A DNA stretch of 12,956 nt, from contig JAEYZR010000310.1 in NCBI GenBank assembly GCA_023427945.1, positions 1 to 12,956 of the forward strand, given 5' to 3'. Below, one piece after another: positions 7,039 through 12,956 of the stretch. Both the position numbers and the translations under genes were made by a program. This DNA is from Pseudomonadota bacterium. GTDB taxonomy: Bacteria > Pseudomonadota > Gammaproteobacteria > Burkholderiales > Burkholderiaceae_B. Each line of letters begins with the position of its first letter. The first letter of the stretch is position 1. The notes beneath the pieces were generated by a model. It was not told the origin of the DNA. It saw nothing but the letters and a program-made list of their open reading frames with translations, and searched no databases.

Positions 7039-7830
7039 ATGGCGGACTTCCTTGCCGCGCAGTGGGCATCGCTGACCCGGGAGTTTCCCTTGAGTCTGGC
7101 GACGCACGAGCCCAGCCCGACTCACTTCGATACCACGCGCCTGCTGGATCTCGCCACATGCCGCCACATGCTGGAGGCACTGGGCCCGGTCATGGGATCA
7201 CCGGCCCGGGCGATCACCGCATCCCTGCTCGCCAAACGGATTGCCTTTCTGGTCACCGGGCCTGCGTTCTACGCGATGTCTGCCTTTGATCAGGGGCTCG
7301 ATCTGCGCCTGGAGAACTGCGTGACGGACGTGACGCACGCCGACGGCTTGTGGCAGTCACGCTTGCTGCTGAAGACGATGGCGACCGATTGCCCCACGCC
7401 TGAAGACCGTACCCGCTGGCGCGAACGCGTGGCTCGCCGCGTGTTCGCCGAGCACCTGGCCCCGCTATGGGTAGCCTTGCACAAGGCATCGGGCATCTCG
7501 CCACGCATTCTTTGGGAGAACACCGCAGTTCGTGTCTACAGCCTGTACGAACGCCGCATCGCCAGGCTGACCGACAGCGTGGTGCGTTCAAACGCAGAAG
7601 ACGATTTCAGGTATCTGGTGCACGACGCGCCTGCGGACGTGTTCGGTATCGCCAAGAACCCACTGGCGCGCTACTTCTTCAAACCTCGGCCCACCGTCTC
7701 GCCGACAGGCCAGGCCTGCGACATGAGAGTGCGCAAGACCTGCTGTCTCTACTTCAAGGCGACGCAACCTGCCGAATACTGTTCTGCGTGCCCGCTCATA
7801 CACCCTCGGGCACCTCTGCCCCCACGCTGA
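7039..7830 (+). CDS. fhuF: FhuF-type siderophore-iron reductase
   Basis: This is a probable cytoplasmic 2Fe-2S protein that reduces Fe(III) in the imported siderophore to release Fe(II). It is 263 aa, the length of E. coli FhuF. The C-terminal motif is C235-C236-x11-C248-x2-C251 in RKTCC...YCSACP, the FhuF cluster-binding pattern; E. coli FhuF has ten rather than eleven residues in the long gap. The middle segment SLLAKRIAFLVTGPAFYAM matches the helical scaffold shared by FhuF and the C-terminal part of IucA/IucC. It starts three bases after the ATPase gene and closes the operon. Its last 35 bases overlap the end of the convergent ABC gene, and no terminator is visible there. Carboxylate siderophores are hard to strip by hydrolysis, so a reductase fits. 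Confidence 0.82.
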   Translation: MADFLAAQWASLTREFPLSLATHEPSPTHFDTTRLLDLATCRHMLEALGPVMGSPARAITASLLAKRIAFLVTGPAFYAMSAFDQGLDLRLENCVTDVTHADGLWQSRLLLKTMATDCPTPEDRTRWRERVARRVFAEHLAPLWVALHKASGISPRILWENTAVRVYSLYERRIARLTDSVVRSNAEDDFRYLVHDAPADVFGIAKNPLARYFFKPRPTVSPTGQACDMRVRKTCCLYFKATQPAEYCSACPLIHPRAPLPPR

Positions 7831-8422
7831 TCCTGCTGGCGTGGCATGCCTGCACCAGTTCGGCGTCGTGGCTGGCGAACAGCACGACACGATCGTGGGA
7901 CCAGGCATTGAACAGTTCTGCCAGCGCCAGCCGGGCCTGCCTGTCCAGGCCGTCGCTGGGACCGTCGGCGACGACCACGCCGGGCGCACTCAACGCCGCC
8001 GCCGTGAGATAGACCTTGCGACGCGTGCCCGTGGACATCTGCTCGAAACGCTTGTCCAGGTGCGGGATCAAGCCTAGCCGGTCGGCCACATCCAGGATGG
8101 CGTCGTCCACTGCGACACCCTTGCAAGCCGCCTCGCGCTCGAGCAGCTCGCGCCCGGTCTGGGTGGCATAGGCCAGGGAGTCGGCCGGAACGAACGCCAG
8201 CCTTGCCTTGGCCTTCTGGGGCGCAGAAATGATGGAATGCCCGTCGATGAAGACATCGCCACCATCGGGCAACGCCGCGCCGGCAATGATATTGAGCAGG
8301 CTGGACTTGCCTGTGCTCTCTTGCTCGCACAGGGCGTGACAGCCGGGCGCAAGCGTAAACGACCACCCCTGAAACACGAGGTGGCCATCGTAGCTTTTAC
8401 TGAGATCATGAACGCGTAGCAT
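7796..8422 (-). CDS. Degenerate ABC transporter ATP-binding protein
   Basis: The fold is an ABC ATPase of 208 aa, but the catalytic motifs are eroded. Walker A reads EQESTGKSS (33-41), so both leading glycines are lost while GKS is kept. The Q-loop position is alanine (FVPADS, near 80). The signature is MSTGTRRK (129-136). Walker B reads VVVADGP (149-155), with glycine 154 in place of the catalytic glutamate. The D-loop SDGLD (156-160) and H-loop histidine 185 remain. Only the GKS lysine region and D153 suggest residual nucleotide binding. No permease partner is nearby. ATG 8422 begins the fold at once (MLRVHDLSKSYDG) but has no clear ribosome binding site. It follows the decarboxylase pair by 40 bases on the same strand and may share its transcript. 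Confidence 0.75.
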   Translation of the reverse strand: MLRVHDLSKSYDGHLVFQGWSFTLAPGCHALCEQESTGKSSLLNIIAGAALPDGGDVFIDGHSIISAPQKAKARLAFVPADSLAYATQTGRELLEREAACKGVAVDDAILDVADRLGLIPHLDKRFEQMSTGTRRKVYLTAAALSAPGVVVADGPSDGLDRQARLALAELFNAWSHDRVVLFASHDAELVQACHASRISVGAEVPEGV

Positions 8423-8462
8423 CGCGCCAGTGTACGCCGCTGGACGAGGCCGGGCGACAGGC

Positions 8463-9059
8463 TCAGAACGGTGCAAGCCCCAAGGCCGACCTGAAGCGGT
8501 TTTTGACGAACGGTCCATCGCGGGGGGGCAGCACGCGGGGAGGCTCGTCGGCAGCGATGAAGGCCTGCACGAAAGTAGTCTGGCGGCGGGCGTTGATGGT
8601 GTCGGCAATCTGCTTGCAGTCCTCGATACTGCTCACCGACAAGGCGTGGGCAATGCCAAAACCTTTTGCGACTGCCACCAGATCGGCCCCCAGGCTGGAA
8701 TGGCTGCGCTGCATACCGGTCTCGCCGAAGTGCCCATTGTCCAGCACGACGATGGTCAGGTTCGCAGGCTGTTTGACGGCAATGGTGGCAAGACTGCCAA
8801 TGCCCATGAGTTGTTCGCCGTCTCCCGTGATGACCACGACAGAGCGCTCGGGCTGGGCCAGCGCCAGACCCAGGCCCAACGGCGCCGCGCCGCCCATTGC
8901 ACCCCAAAGGTAGTAGTTCTCGTCGCGGTCGCCCGCGGCAAACACATCGTAGGCGGCCGAGCCCAGGCCAGTCACGATCAAGGCTTCGGGCGTGGCGCTG
9001 ATCAGCGTGGCCACGAACTCGCGGCGGTCGGGACGGGTGCTATCGATCGATTGGTTCAT
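8463..9059 (-). CDS. ThDP-dependent decarboxylase, beta (C-terminal domain) subunit, ComE-like
   Basis: This is the thiamine-diphosphate-binding half of a split 2-oxoacid decarboxylase. GDG (79-81) followed by VVLDNG (103-108) is the cofactor/Mg2+ motif, and LWGAMGGAAPLGLGLAL (51-67) is the usual preceding helix region. The family includes sulfopyruvate decarboxylase (ComE) and the C-terminal half of phosphonopyruvate decarboxylase; the substrate cannot be read from the sequence. Two starts are possible. ATG 9068 directly abuts the AGGG at 9069-9072, too close to serve it, while ATG 9059 lies nine bases beyond that AGGG, an ideal spacing. I use 9059 (198 aa). It follows the alpha gene by a few bases and must pair with it to form the active site. 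Confidence 0.82.
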   Translation of the reverse strand: MNQSIDSTRPDRREFVATLISATPEALIVTGLGSAAYDVFAAGDRDENYYLWGAMGGAAPLGLGLALAQPERSVVVITGDGEQLMGIGSLATIAVKQPANLTIVVLDNGHFGETGMQRSHSSLGADLVAVAKGFGIAHALSVSSIEDCKQIADTINARRQTTFVQAFIAADEPPRVLPPRDGPFVKNRFRSALGLAPF

Positions 9060-9072
9060 CTTCTTCATCCCT

Positions 9073-9609
9073 TTATTGACGTGTCCACTTCTTGCGACCG
9101 ATCAGACGCTGACTGAGCAGCACGGCGACTTTTTCGCCGGCGCCGAACGCGGCATCGAAACCGGCACTCACGATGTCCTCGACCTCCTCGGGTGTAGAGG
9201 CACGCATCACGTGAATCCCCATCAGTTCCAGTGCCGCCTGAGTCGCGTGCCCCATCGGTCCCTGCCAGGGGTTGAACTCGGCGTATTCGCCGCGCATGGT
9301 CACCAGGGTGAAGAACGGAAAGTCGGCGGACTGCAACAAGGAAAACATGTTCACGCAATTGCCCACGCCGCTGCTTTGCATCAACAAGACACAACGCTGG
9401 CCGCCCAACCAGGCGCCACACGCAAGGGCCACGCCCTCTTCCTCCGTGGTCAAGACGATGTCCTGGATGTCGGGATCAGCAATGGCGCTGCGTATGACGT
9501 GCGAATGTCCTGCATCGGGAACGTATGCGATCTGGTGCACGCCCCCTTCCTTCAGCACCTTGAAAACAGCCTGTTGCCAGCCGGGGCCGGCCTGCGTTGT
9601 CTCGTTCAT
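9073..9609 (-). CDS. ThDP-dependent decarboxylase, alpha (N-terminal domain) subunit, ComD-like
   Basis: This is the pyrimidine-binding half of the split decarboxylase, 178 aa. TTEEEGVALACGAWLGG (54-70) carries the glutamate that activates the thiamine ring, and LMQSSGVGNCVN (76-87) matches the family's QNSGxGN motif. VPDAGHSHVI (30-39) is also characteristic. Together with the downstream gene it would form an alpha/beta enzyme acting on a 3-substituted pyruvate such as sulfopyruvate or phosphonopyruvate, giving the corresponding acetaldehyde and CO2. The EEEGVAL wording leans to the sulfopyruvate type. The start at 9609 faces the LysR gene across 110 bases, implying control by it. No sulfolactate, phosphonate or taurine gene is in the window. 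Confidence 0.82.
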   Translation of the reverse strand: MNETTQAGPGWQQAVFKVLKEGGVHQIAYVPDAGHSHVIRSAIADPDIQDIVLTTEEEGVALACGAWLGGQRCVLLMQSSGVGNCVNMFSLLQSADFPFFTLVTMRGEYAEFNPWQGPMGHATQAALELMGIHVMRASTPEEVEDIVSAGFDAAFGAGEKVAVLLSQRLIGRKKWTRQ

Positions 9610-9647
9610 TGTTTGTTCGACTCTTCAATGGGTAATGATGCATACTA

Positions 9648-9678
9648 ATTTGTGCTATCAATGCCTGTGAAATAGAAT
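9648..9678 (+). promoter_or_regulatory. Candidate LysR-gene promoter and T-N11-A site
   Basis: TTGTGC (9650-9655) and TAGAAT (9673-9678) form a -35/-10 pair with an exact 17-base spacer for the LysR gene; the -10 is good and the -35 weak. ATT-N9-AAT at 9648-9662 fits the T-N11-A pattern of LysR-family sites and overlaps the -35. It could serve both divergent genes. The decarboxylase promoter on the other strand is not clear. Confidence 0.4.
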
Positions 9679-9681
9679 TTT

Positions 9682-9697
9682 GTCATTGCACAATGAC
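9682..9697. promoter_or_regulatory. Perfect 16-bp inverted repeat, candidate operator
   Basis: GTCATTG-CA-CAATGAC is a perfect 7-bp dyad with a 2-bp centre. It lies 23 bases before the LysR start codon, at the expected transcription start of that gene, where a bound repressor would block its expression. Autorepression by LysR-family regulators is common, but their classical sites have a wider gap, so another regulator is possible. Confidence 0.5.
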
Positions 9698-9719
9698 GTC
9701 TTGCGATCAGGAGGGCTGC

Positions 9720-10658
9720 ATGGATCTGAAGCAATTGCGGGCTTTCCTGGCGGTCGTGGAAACCGGTACGGTCACGCGTGCCGCAGACGTCCTCAATCTG
9801 GTGCAGCCTGCCGTATCGCGGCAGATTCGCCTGCTGGAAGAAGATATCGGCTCGCCGCTGTTTGAACGTGAACGCCAGGGCATGGTCTTGACGGCGGCCG
9901 GCCAGGCTCTGGAAGGCTATGCCCGGCGTGCCCTGCTGGAGCTGGATCGAGGCCGGGCCGAGGTGATGAACACCACGGCAGGCGAATTGGGTGGACTGGT
10001 CACCATCGGCCTGTTGCCCAGTACCGTGGACATACTGGCCAGCCCCCTGGTGTCCGCCGTGGCGAAAAAATATCCCGGCATTCGCCTGCGCATTGCCGTG
10101 GGCTATGCCGGCACGTTGCTGCAATGGCTCGCTTCTGGCGAAGTCGATGCCACACTCCTCTATGGCGCCGAGCACTCGCCCAATGTTCACAGCACACCCT
10201 TGATCGAAGAAGCGCTCTGGGCAATAGGACCTGCTTCGAGCGGGCTGAGCCCCGACAAACCCGTCAGCCTGCAGGCGCTCACGCGCCACAAACTGGTCCT
10301 GCCCAGCGCACCTCATGGCATCAGGACCTTGTTCAAACATGCTTGCGCGCTGGCAAACGTCAATTTCGACATCGCGGTCGAGACCAACGCCCTGAGCGCA
10401 CAAAGAAGCCTGGTCCTGGGCGGGCACGGCCTGACCATCCTGCCACCCATCGCCGTCAGCCCCGACCTCGCATCGGGTCGACTGACTGGCGCCCCCTTCG
10501 AAAATCCGGGAATCAGCAGAACCATCGTGCTGGCAGTGCCCACTCACCGGCCGACACCACGCCATGTGCAATATGCCGTGGACGCGCTGGTGCAGGAAGT
10601 GGAATATGCGACGAGAAGTGGCGCATGGCCCGAGGGCAAATGGCTGGGAGCGATATGA
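9720..10658 (+). CDS. LysR-family transcriptional regulator
   Basis: This is a DNA-binding regulator of 312 aa. The N-terminal winged helix-turn-helix spans residues 1-60 (MDLKQLRAFLAVVETG, then RAADVLNLVQPAVSRQIRLLEE), followed by the linker helix and a periplasmic-binding-protein-like effector domain from about residue 90. An upstream ATG at 9693 is in frame, but ATG 9720 has AGGAGG at 9709-9714 and begins exactly where the family does. The gene is divergent from the split decarboxylase and shares a short intergenic region with a perfect dyad. By the usual LysR arrangement it should activate the decarboxylase genes in response to the substrate or a related compound. The effector is unknown. 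Confidence 0.9.
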   Translation: MDLKQLRAFLAVVETGTVTRAADVLNLVQPAVSRQIRLLEEDIGSPLFERERQGMVLTAAGQALEGYARRALLELDRGRAEVMNTTAGELGGLVTIGLLPSTVDILASPLVSAVAKKYPGIRLRIAVGYAGTLLQWLASGEVDATLLYGAEHSPNVHSTPLIEEALWAIGPASSGLSPDKPVSLQALTRHKLVLPSAPHGIRTLFKHACALANVNFDIAVETNALSAQRSLVLGGHGLTILPPIAVSPDLASGRLTGAPFENPGISRTIVLAVPTHRPTPRHVQYAVDALVQEVEYATRSGAWPEGKWLGAI

Positions 10659-10705
10659 AGAGAGTTTGCCTGCGAGCCTGACGATCAAGCCCCAACAGGT
10701 TATTA

Positions 10706-10733
10706 TTGAGAACAATTCTCATTATCTGATAAT
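10706..10733 (+). promoter_or_regulatory. Fur box inside a sigma-70 promoter
   Basis: TTGAGA (10706-10711) and GATAAT (10728-10733), each five of six to consensus, are 16 bases apart. Between and across them lies a Fur box at 10708-10726 matching 14 of 19 consensus bases, with an exact TGAGAA-N3-TTCTCA dyad (10707-10721). Fur bound here would cover the promoter. GGGG at 10742-10745 is the ribosome binding site of the gene starting at 10753. Confidence 0.78.
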
Positions 10734-10752
10734 TTCCAAGTGGGGCTTCGAC

Positions 10753-11748
10753 ATGATCCAGACCATTGACGACTTGCAGGCCCGGCTAGGCCCTCGGCCT
10801 GCCGTGGTCGACCTGAAGGTCATCGACCACCTCGACGCCCACGCCCAACGATGGCTTGCCGCCTCGCCGCTGGCGTTCGCCGGGTTCAGCGACGCGAATA
10901 GCGTCCACATCACGCTGGCGGGTGGTTCACCCGGCTTTGCGACGGCACTCGATTTCGGGCGGCTACGGTTGCCGCGGCAGTTGCTGGACAGCCCCGAACA
11001 GGCCGTAACCGGCCGGGGCGTGGGACTGCTTTTCCTGATTCCCGGCCTGGGCGAGACGCTGCGCGTGAACGGTACAGTCAGCGAAGCGCAGGACGACAGC
11101 GTCATCATCACCGTTGCGGAATGCTATGCACACTGCGCCAAGGCGCTGCTGCGTTCCGACTTCTGGCGTGCCCAGTCGGCACGCTCCCCTGCCGGCCTGG
11201 CGGATGTCGTGGCCGAATCCCGTTTCATGGCGCTTGCCTCGGCGGATGCGGATCAGCATACCGATGTCAGCCCGAAAGGCGATCCCGCCGACCTGCTGGT
11301 GCAAGGTGACGCGCACAGCATTCGTTTCGCCGATCGTCCCGGCAACCGTCGTACCGACAGCCTGCTCAACATGCTGGCGCGCCCCCGCGCCGCCTGCGCC
11401 CTGCTTGTCCCGGGCTGCACGCAGGTGGCGATCATTCAGGGTGCGACCCGGATCACCGACGATCCCGTGTCGCGTGCGGCGTTCGCGGTGCAGGACAAGA
11501 CGCCGAAACTGGTGATCGAGCTGGCAAATGCCACGGTCTCTCTGCGCGACAGCGCGGCATTGACGCGGGCTGCACTGTGGACATCGAACTATCCCGTAAC
11601 GGACATCGATCCGGCAGAGGTCTTCGCCGCCCACGTCAAGCTGCACAAGACCGGCGGCTTCGGTGCCGCCATCGCCAAAAGGGTCGCATCGATCCCCGGT
11701 CTGATGCGCAAGGGGCTGGAACAGGATTACAAGAACAACATGTACTGA
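10753..11748 (+). CDS. Tandem PPOX-type flavoprotein, Fur-regulated
   Basis: This 331-aa protein consists of two split-barrel domains of the pyridoxamine-phosphate-oxidase-like FMN superfamily, close to the MSMEG_1061 type. Copy 1 (about 22-140) keeps the family's second half, IPGLGETLRVNG (96-107) and CYAHCAKALLRSDFW (124-138), but lacks the DVSPKGDP and RPGNRR motifs. Copy 2 (about 147-280) keeps DVSPKGDP (171-178) and RPGNRRTDSL (195-204), but its later motifs are eroded (VPGCTQVAIIQG, 219-230). One complete motif set is therefore split over the two copies. A basic C-terminal tail follows (300-331). An open frame extends upstream into the LysR gene, but ATG 10753 has a GGGG site seven bases ahead. 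Fur control suggests an iron or haem role such as HugZ-like haem breakdown or siderophore reduction; this is unproven. Confidence 0.8.
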   Translation: MIQTIDDLQARLGPRPAVVDLKVIDHLDAHAQRWLAASPLAFAGFSDANSVHITLAGGSPGFATALDFGRLRLPRQLLDSPEQAVTGRGVGLLFLIPGLGETLRVNGTVSEAQDDSVIITVAECYAHCAKALLRSDFWRAQSARSPAGLADVVAESRFMALASADADQHTDVSPKGDPADLLVQGDAHSIRFADRPGNRRTDSLLNMLARPRAACALLVPGCTQVAIIQGATRITDDPVSRAAFAVQDKTPKLVIELANATVSLRDSAALTRAALWTSNYPVTDIDPAEVFAAHVKLHKTGGFGAAIAKRVASIPGLMRKGLEQDYKNNMY

Positions 11749-11766
11749 GGCTCGAACCTGGGAGGT

Positions 11767-11818
11767 GATGAACGACTCGATGGTTCCAGCGCCGGCAAGG
11801 CGATGAACGGCTCGATGG
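11767..11818 (+). repeat. Two 17-bp near-identical direct repeats, each with a start codon
   Basis: Bases 11767-11783 and 11802-11818 are identical except for one base (A versus G at position 9), 35 bases apart. Each contains ATGAAC followed by TCGATGG. The first has a strong GGAGG (11761-11765) just ahead and opens a 12-codon frame whose TGA (11804-11806) overlaps the ATG of the second (11803-11805). The second ATG is in frame with the acetyltransferase gene. It may be a short tandem duplication or a coupled leader. Confidence 0.6.
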
Positions 11819-11877
11819 CGTCAAAGGCGGTTCAGGGCGTATTCTCGAACACTCGGAAAAAGGATGACCCTGAAACC

Positions 11878-12399
11878 ATGAGCACCCCGGAAATTCGATT
11901 GTTGCAGCCCTCGGACTCGATAGAGGCGCTGACCCACCTGGTCCATCGGGCCTACAAGCGGCTGGCGGACATGGGCCTGACCTACATGGCGACCAGCCAG
12001 CCCTGCGACGTGACGGCGGCACGGGTAGCGCAAGGGGAATGCTATGTGGCCCTTGAACAGGGCGTCATCGTGGGCACCGTCGTGTTCAAACCGGCAGCCA
12101 GTACACGCGGTAGCCCCTGGCTGGACTTGCCCGGCGTGTGCGGCCTTGCGCAGTTCGCCGTCGACCCCGACAGCCAGTCCAGGGGCCTGGGCACCCTGCT
12201 GATGGACAAGGTCGAGGCGCGTGCAGAAGAAACGGGCGCGGCAGAGATCGCCCTGGATACTGCCGAGCCCGCCCGGCATCTCGTCCAGTGGTATGGCAGG
12301 CGTGGTTATCGCGTGATCGAGTACGCTCAATGGGGCCACACCAATTACCGCAGCGTCATCATGAGCAAGCCCGTGAGCGACGCCTCGGCTCACCTTTGA
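11878..12399 (+). CDS. GNAT-family N-acetyltransferase
   Basis: This is a probable acetyl-CoA-dependent N-acetyltransferase of 173 aa; the acceptor is unknown. Motif A reads FAVDPDSQSRGLGTLLMD (93-110), with the acetyl-CoA pyrophosphate loop Q100-x-x-G-x-G105. Motif B follows with IALDTAE (124-130) and WYGRRGYRVIE (138-148). The N-terminus IRLLQPSDSIEALTHLVHRAY is a normal GNAT opening, so I use ATG 11878. AAGGA at 11859-11863 is rather far upstream. An in-frame ATG at 11803 would add 25 residues (MNGSMASKAVQGVF...) without family likeness but has a better translational context through the leader described for 11767-11818. It follows the PPOX gene by 129 bases with no terminator between, so co-transcription is possible. 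Confidence 0.85.
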   Translation: MSTPEIRLLQPSDSIEALTHLVHRAYKRLADMGLTYMATSQPCDVTAARVAQGECYVALEQGVIVGTVVFKPAASTRGSPWLDLPGVCGLAQFAVDPDSQSRGLGTLLMDKVEARAEETGAAEIALDTAEPARHLVQWYGRRGYRVIEYAQWGHTNYRSVIMSKPVSDASAHL

Positions 12400-12402
12400 T
12401 GC

Positions 12403-12433
12403 GCCATCTGCCGTGTTCTATACAGCAGATGGC
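12403..12433. terminator. Hairpin between convergent genes
   Basis: GCCATCTGC (12403-12411) and GCAGATGGC (12425-12433) form a perfect 9-bp stem with a 13-base loop. It sits between the acetyltransferase stop (12399) and the receptor stop (12445). No T run follows on either strand, so it is at best a weak or factor-assisted bidirectional terminator, or it protects transcript ends. Confidence 0.45.
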
Positions 12434-12444
12434 ACTTGCTGGAA

Positions 12445-12956
12445 TCAATTGCCGGCGGTGATGTTTCCGGCCTTGACCACTTCGGCCCAGCGCTTCAGTT
12501 CGGAAGCGGTGTAGTCGCCCAGGGTTTTGGGATCCATGTATTCGGCATCGGCGCCCTGCTCCTCAGCCTTCTTGCGGAACTCCGGCGTTTTCATGATGCT
12601 CTCGACCGTACTGCTGAGTTTGGCGACCACGTCCTTGGGCGTGCCTGCCGGTGCGTACATGGCGAACCAGGACGACACGATCAGATCAGGAAAGCCGGCT
12701 TCAGCCACCGTCGGCACATCCGGCAAAGACGGCAGACGATTGGGGCCCGTCACTGCCAGTGCCCGCAGCTTTCCGGCAGCGATCTGGCCCAGCAGCGGCG
12801 GCGGCGTCGTGATGGTCATGTCCACGTTGCCGCTCAGCAGGTCGGTCAGTGCGGGACCGGTCCCCTTGTAGGGCACGTGAACGATCAGCGTGCCGGCCTG
12901 CTGGTTCAGCAGTTCGGATGCCACATGCTGCAACGAGCCATAACCAGACGACGCGT
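12445..12956 (-). CDS. Bug-family tripartite tricarboxylate transporter receptor, C-terminal part
   Basis: About 170 C-terminal residues of a periplasmic solute receptor are present; the N-terminus and signal peptide lie beyond the right edge. In frame from the edge it reads SSGYGSLQHVASELL, then HVPYKGTGPALTDLLSGNVDM, then KLRALAVTGPNRLPSLPDVPTVAEAG and YAPAGTPKDVV, all classic Bug/TctC text. These receptors feed carboxylates to TctAB-type permeases or act as orphan sensors and are greatly expanded in Alcaligenaceae. The TTG start near 12933 that an automatic caller might use is internal. No TctA/TctB gene is seen here. The ligand is unknown. A link to the decarboxylase genes 3 kb away is possible but unsupported. 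Confidence 0.93.
   Translation of the reverse strand, partial: ASSGYGSLQHVASELLNQQAGTLIVHVPYKGTGPALTDLLSGNVDMTITTPPPLLGQIAAGKLRALAVTGPNRLPSLPDVPTVAEAGFPDLIVSSWFAMYAPAGTPKDVVAKLSSTVESIMKTPEFRKKAEEQGADAEYMDPKTLGDYTASELKRWAEVVKAGNITAGN

Noticed and set aside
7467..8012. 181-codon plus-strand frame spanning the end of the reductase gene and the ABC gene
   Set aside because: It overlaps two supported genes in another frame and shows no domain.
9645..10715. 356-codon minus-strand frame across the LysR gene
   Set aside because: The plus-strand LysR regulator is unambiguous with a good ribosome site; the opposite frame has no recognisable domain.
12527..12871. 114-codon plus-strand frame inside the Bug receptor
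   Set aside because: It is antisense to a well-recognised receptor sequence.
1..12956. Search for CRISPR arrays, tRNA genes, transposases, phage genes and toxin-antitoxin pairs
   Set aside because: No regularly spaced repeats, cloverleaf-like segments, transposase or integrase motifs were seen on reading both strands.

Overview
The window (about 13 kb, GC-rich, tightly packed) looks like a beta-proteobacterial chromosome, most likely Alcaligenaceae (Bordetella/Achromobacter/Pusillimonas type). The grounds are codon style, a Bug-type tripartite tricarboxylate receptor at the right edge, a LysR-controlled gene pair and the iron-uptake gene set. The taxon is an inference from style, not a search result.

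Layout. 1-358: no convincing gene. It holds NtrC-like GGTGCA/TGCACC dyads at the left edge and a strong hairpin terminator at 289-319. 359-979 (+): a small membrane-anchored protein of unknown function. 1042-7830 (+): a six-gene iron-siderophore import operon behind a Fur-like site. Its order is TonB-dependent receptor, Tat-type periplasmic binding protein, two FecCD-family permeases, ATPase, FhuF-type ferric reductase. The genes overlap or lie 3-20 nt apart. Receptor and binding-protein sequences look most like the vibrioferrin/achromobactin/citrate (carboxylate) group. No siderophore biosynthesis gene is in view, so scavenging of a foreign siderophore is possible.

7796-9609 (-): a convergent cluster, transcribed from the right, of two subunits of a split thiamine-diphosphate decarboxylase (sulfopyruvate/phosphonopyruvate decarboxylase-like) followed by an ABC ATPase whose catalytic motifs are degraded. 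A divergent LysR regulator (9720-10658, +) shares the 110-nt intergenic region and probably controls the pair. 10753-11748 (+): a PPOX-type flavoprotein made of two tandem half-degenerate domains, with a Fur box set exactly between a -35 and a -10. 11878-12399 (+): a GNAT acetyltransferase. 12445-12956 (-): the C-terminal part of a Bug-family solute receptor that runs off the window.

How the genes work together: in iron starvation, relief of Fur repression would switch on both the siderophore importer with its cytoplasmic ferric reductase and, separately, the tandem PPOX flavoprotein. The decarboxylase/LysR unit is a distinct catabolic module. The most unusual features are the tandem PPOX protein, whose two copies keep complementary halves of the family's motifs, and the degenerate ABC ATPase without a permease. 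No tRNA, rRNA, CRISPR array, insertion sequence or phage gene was seen.
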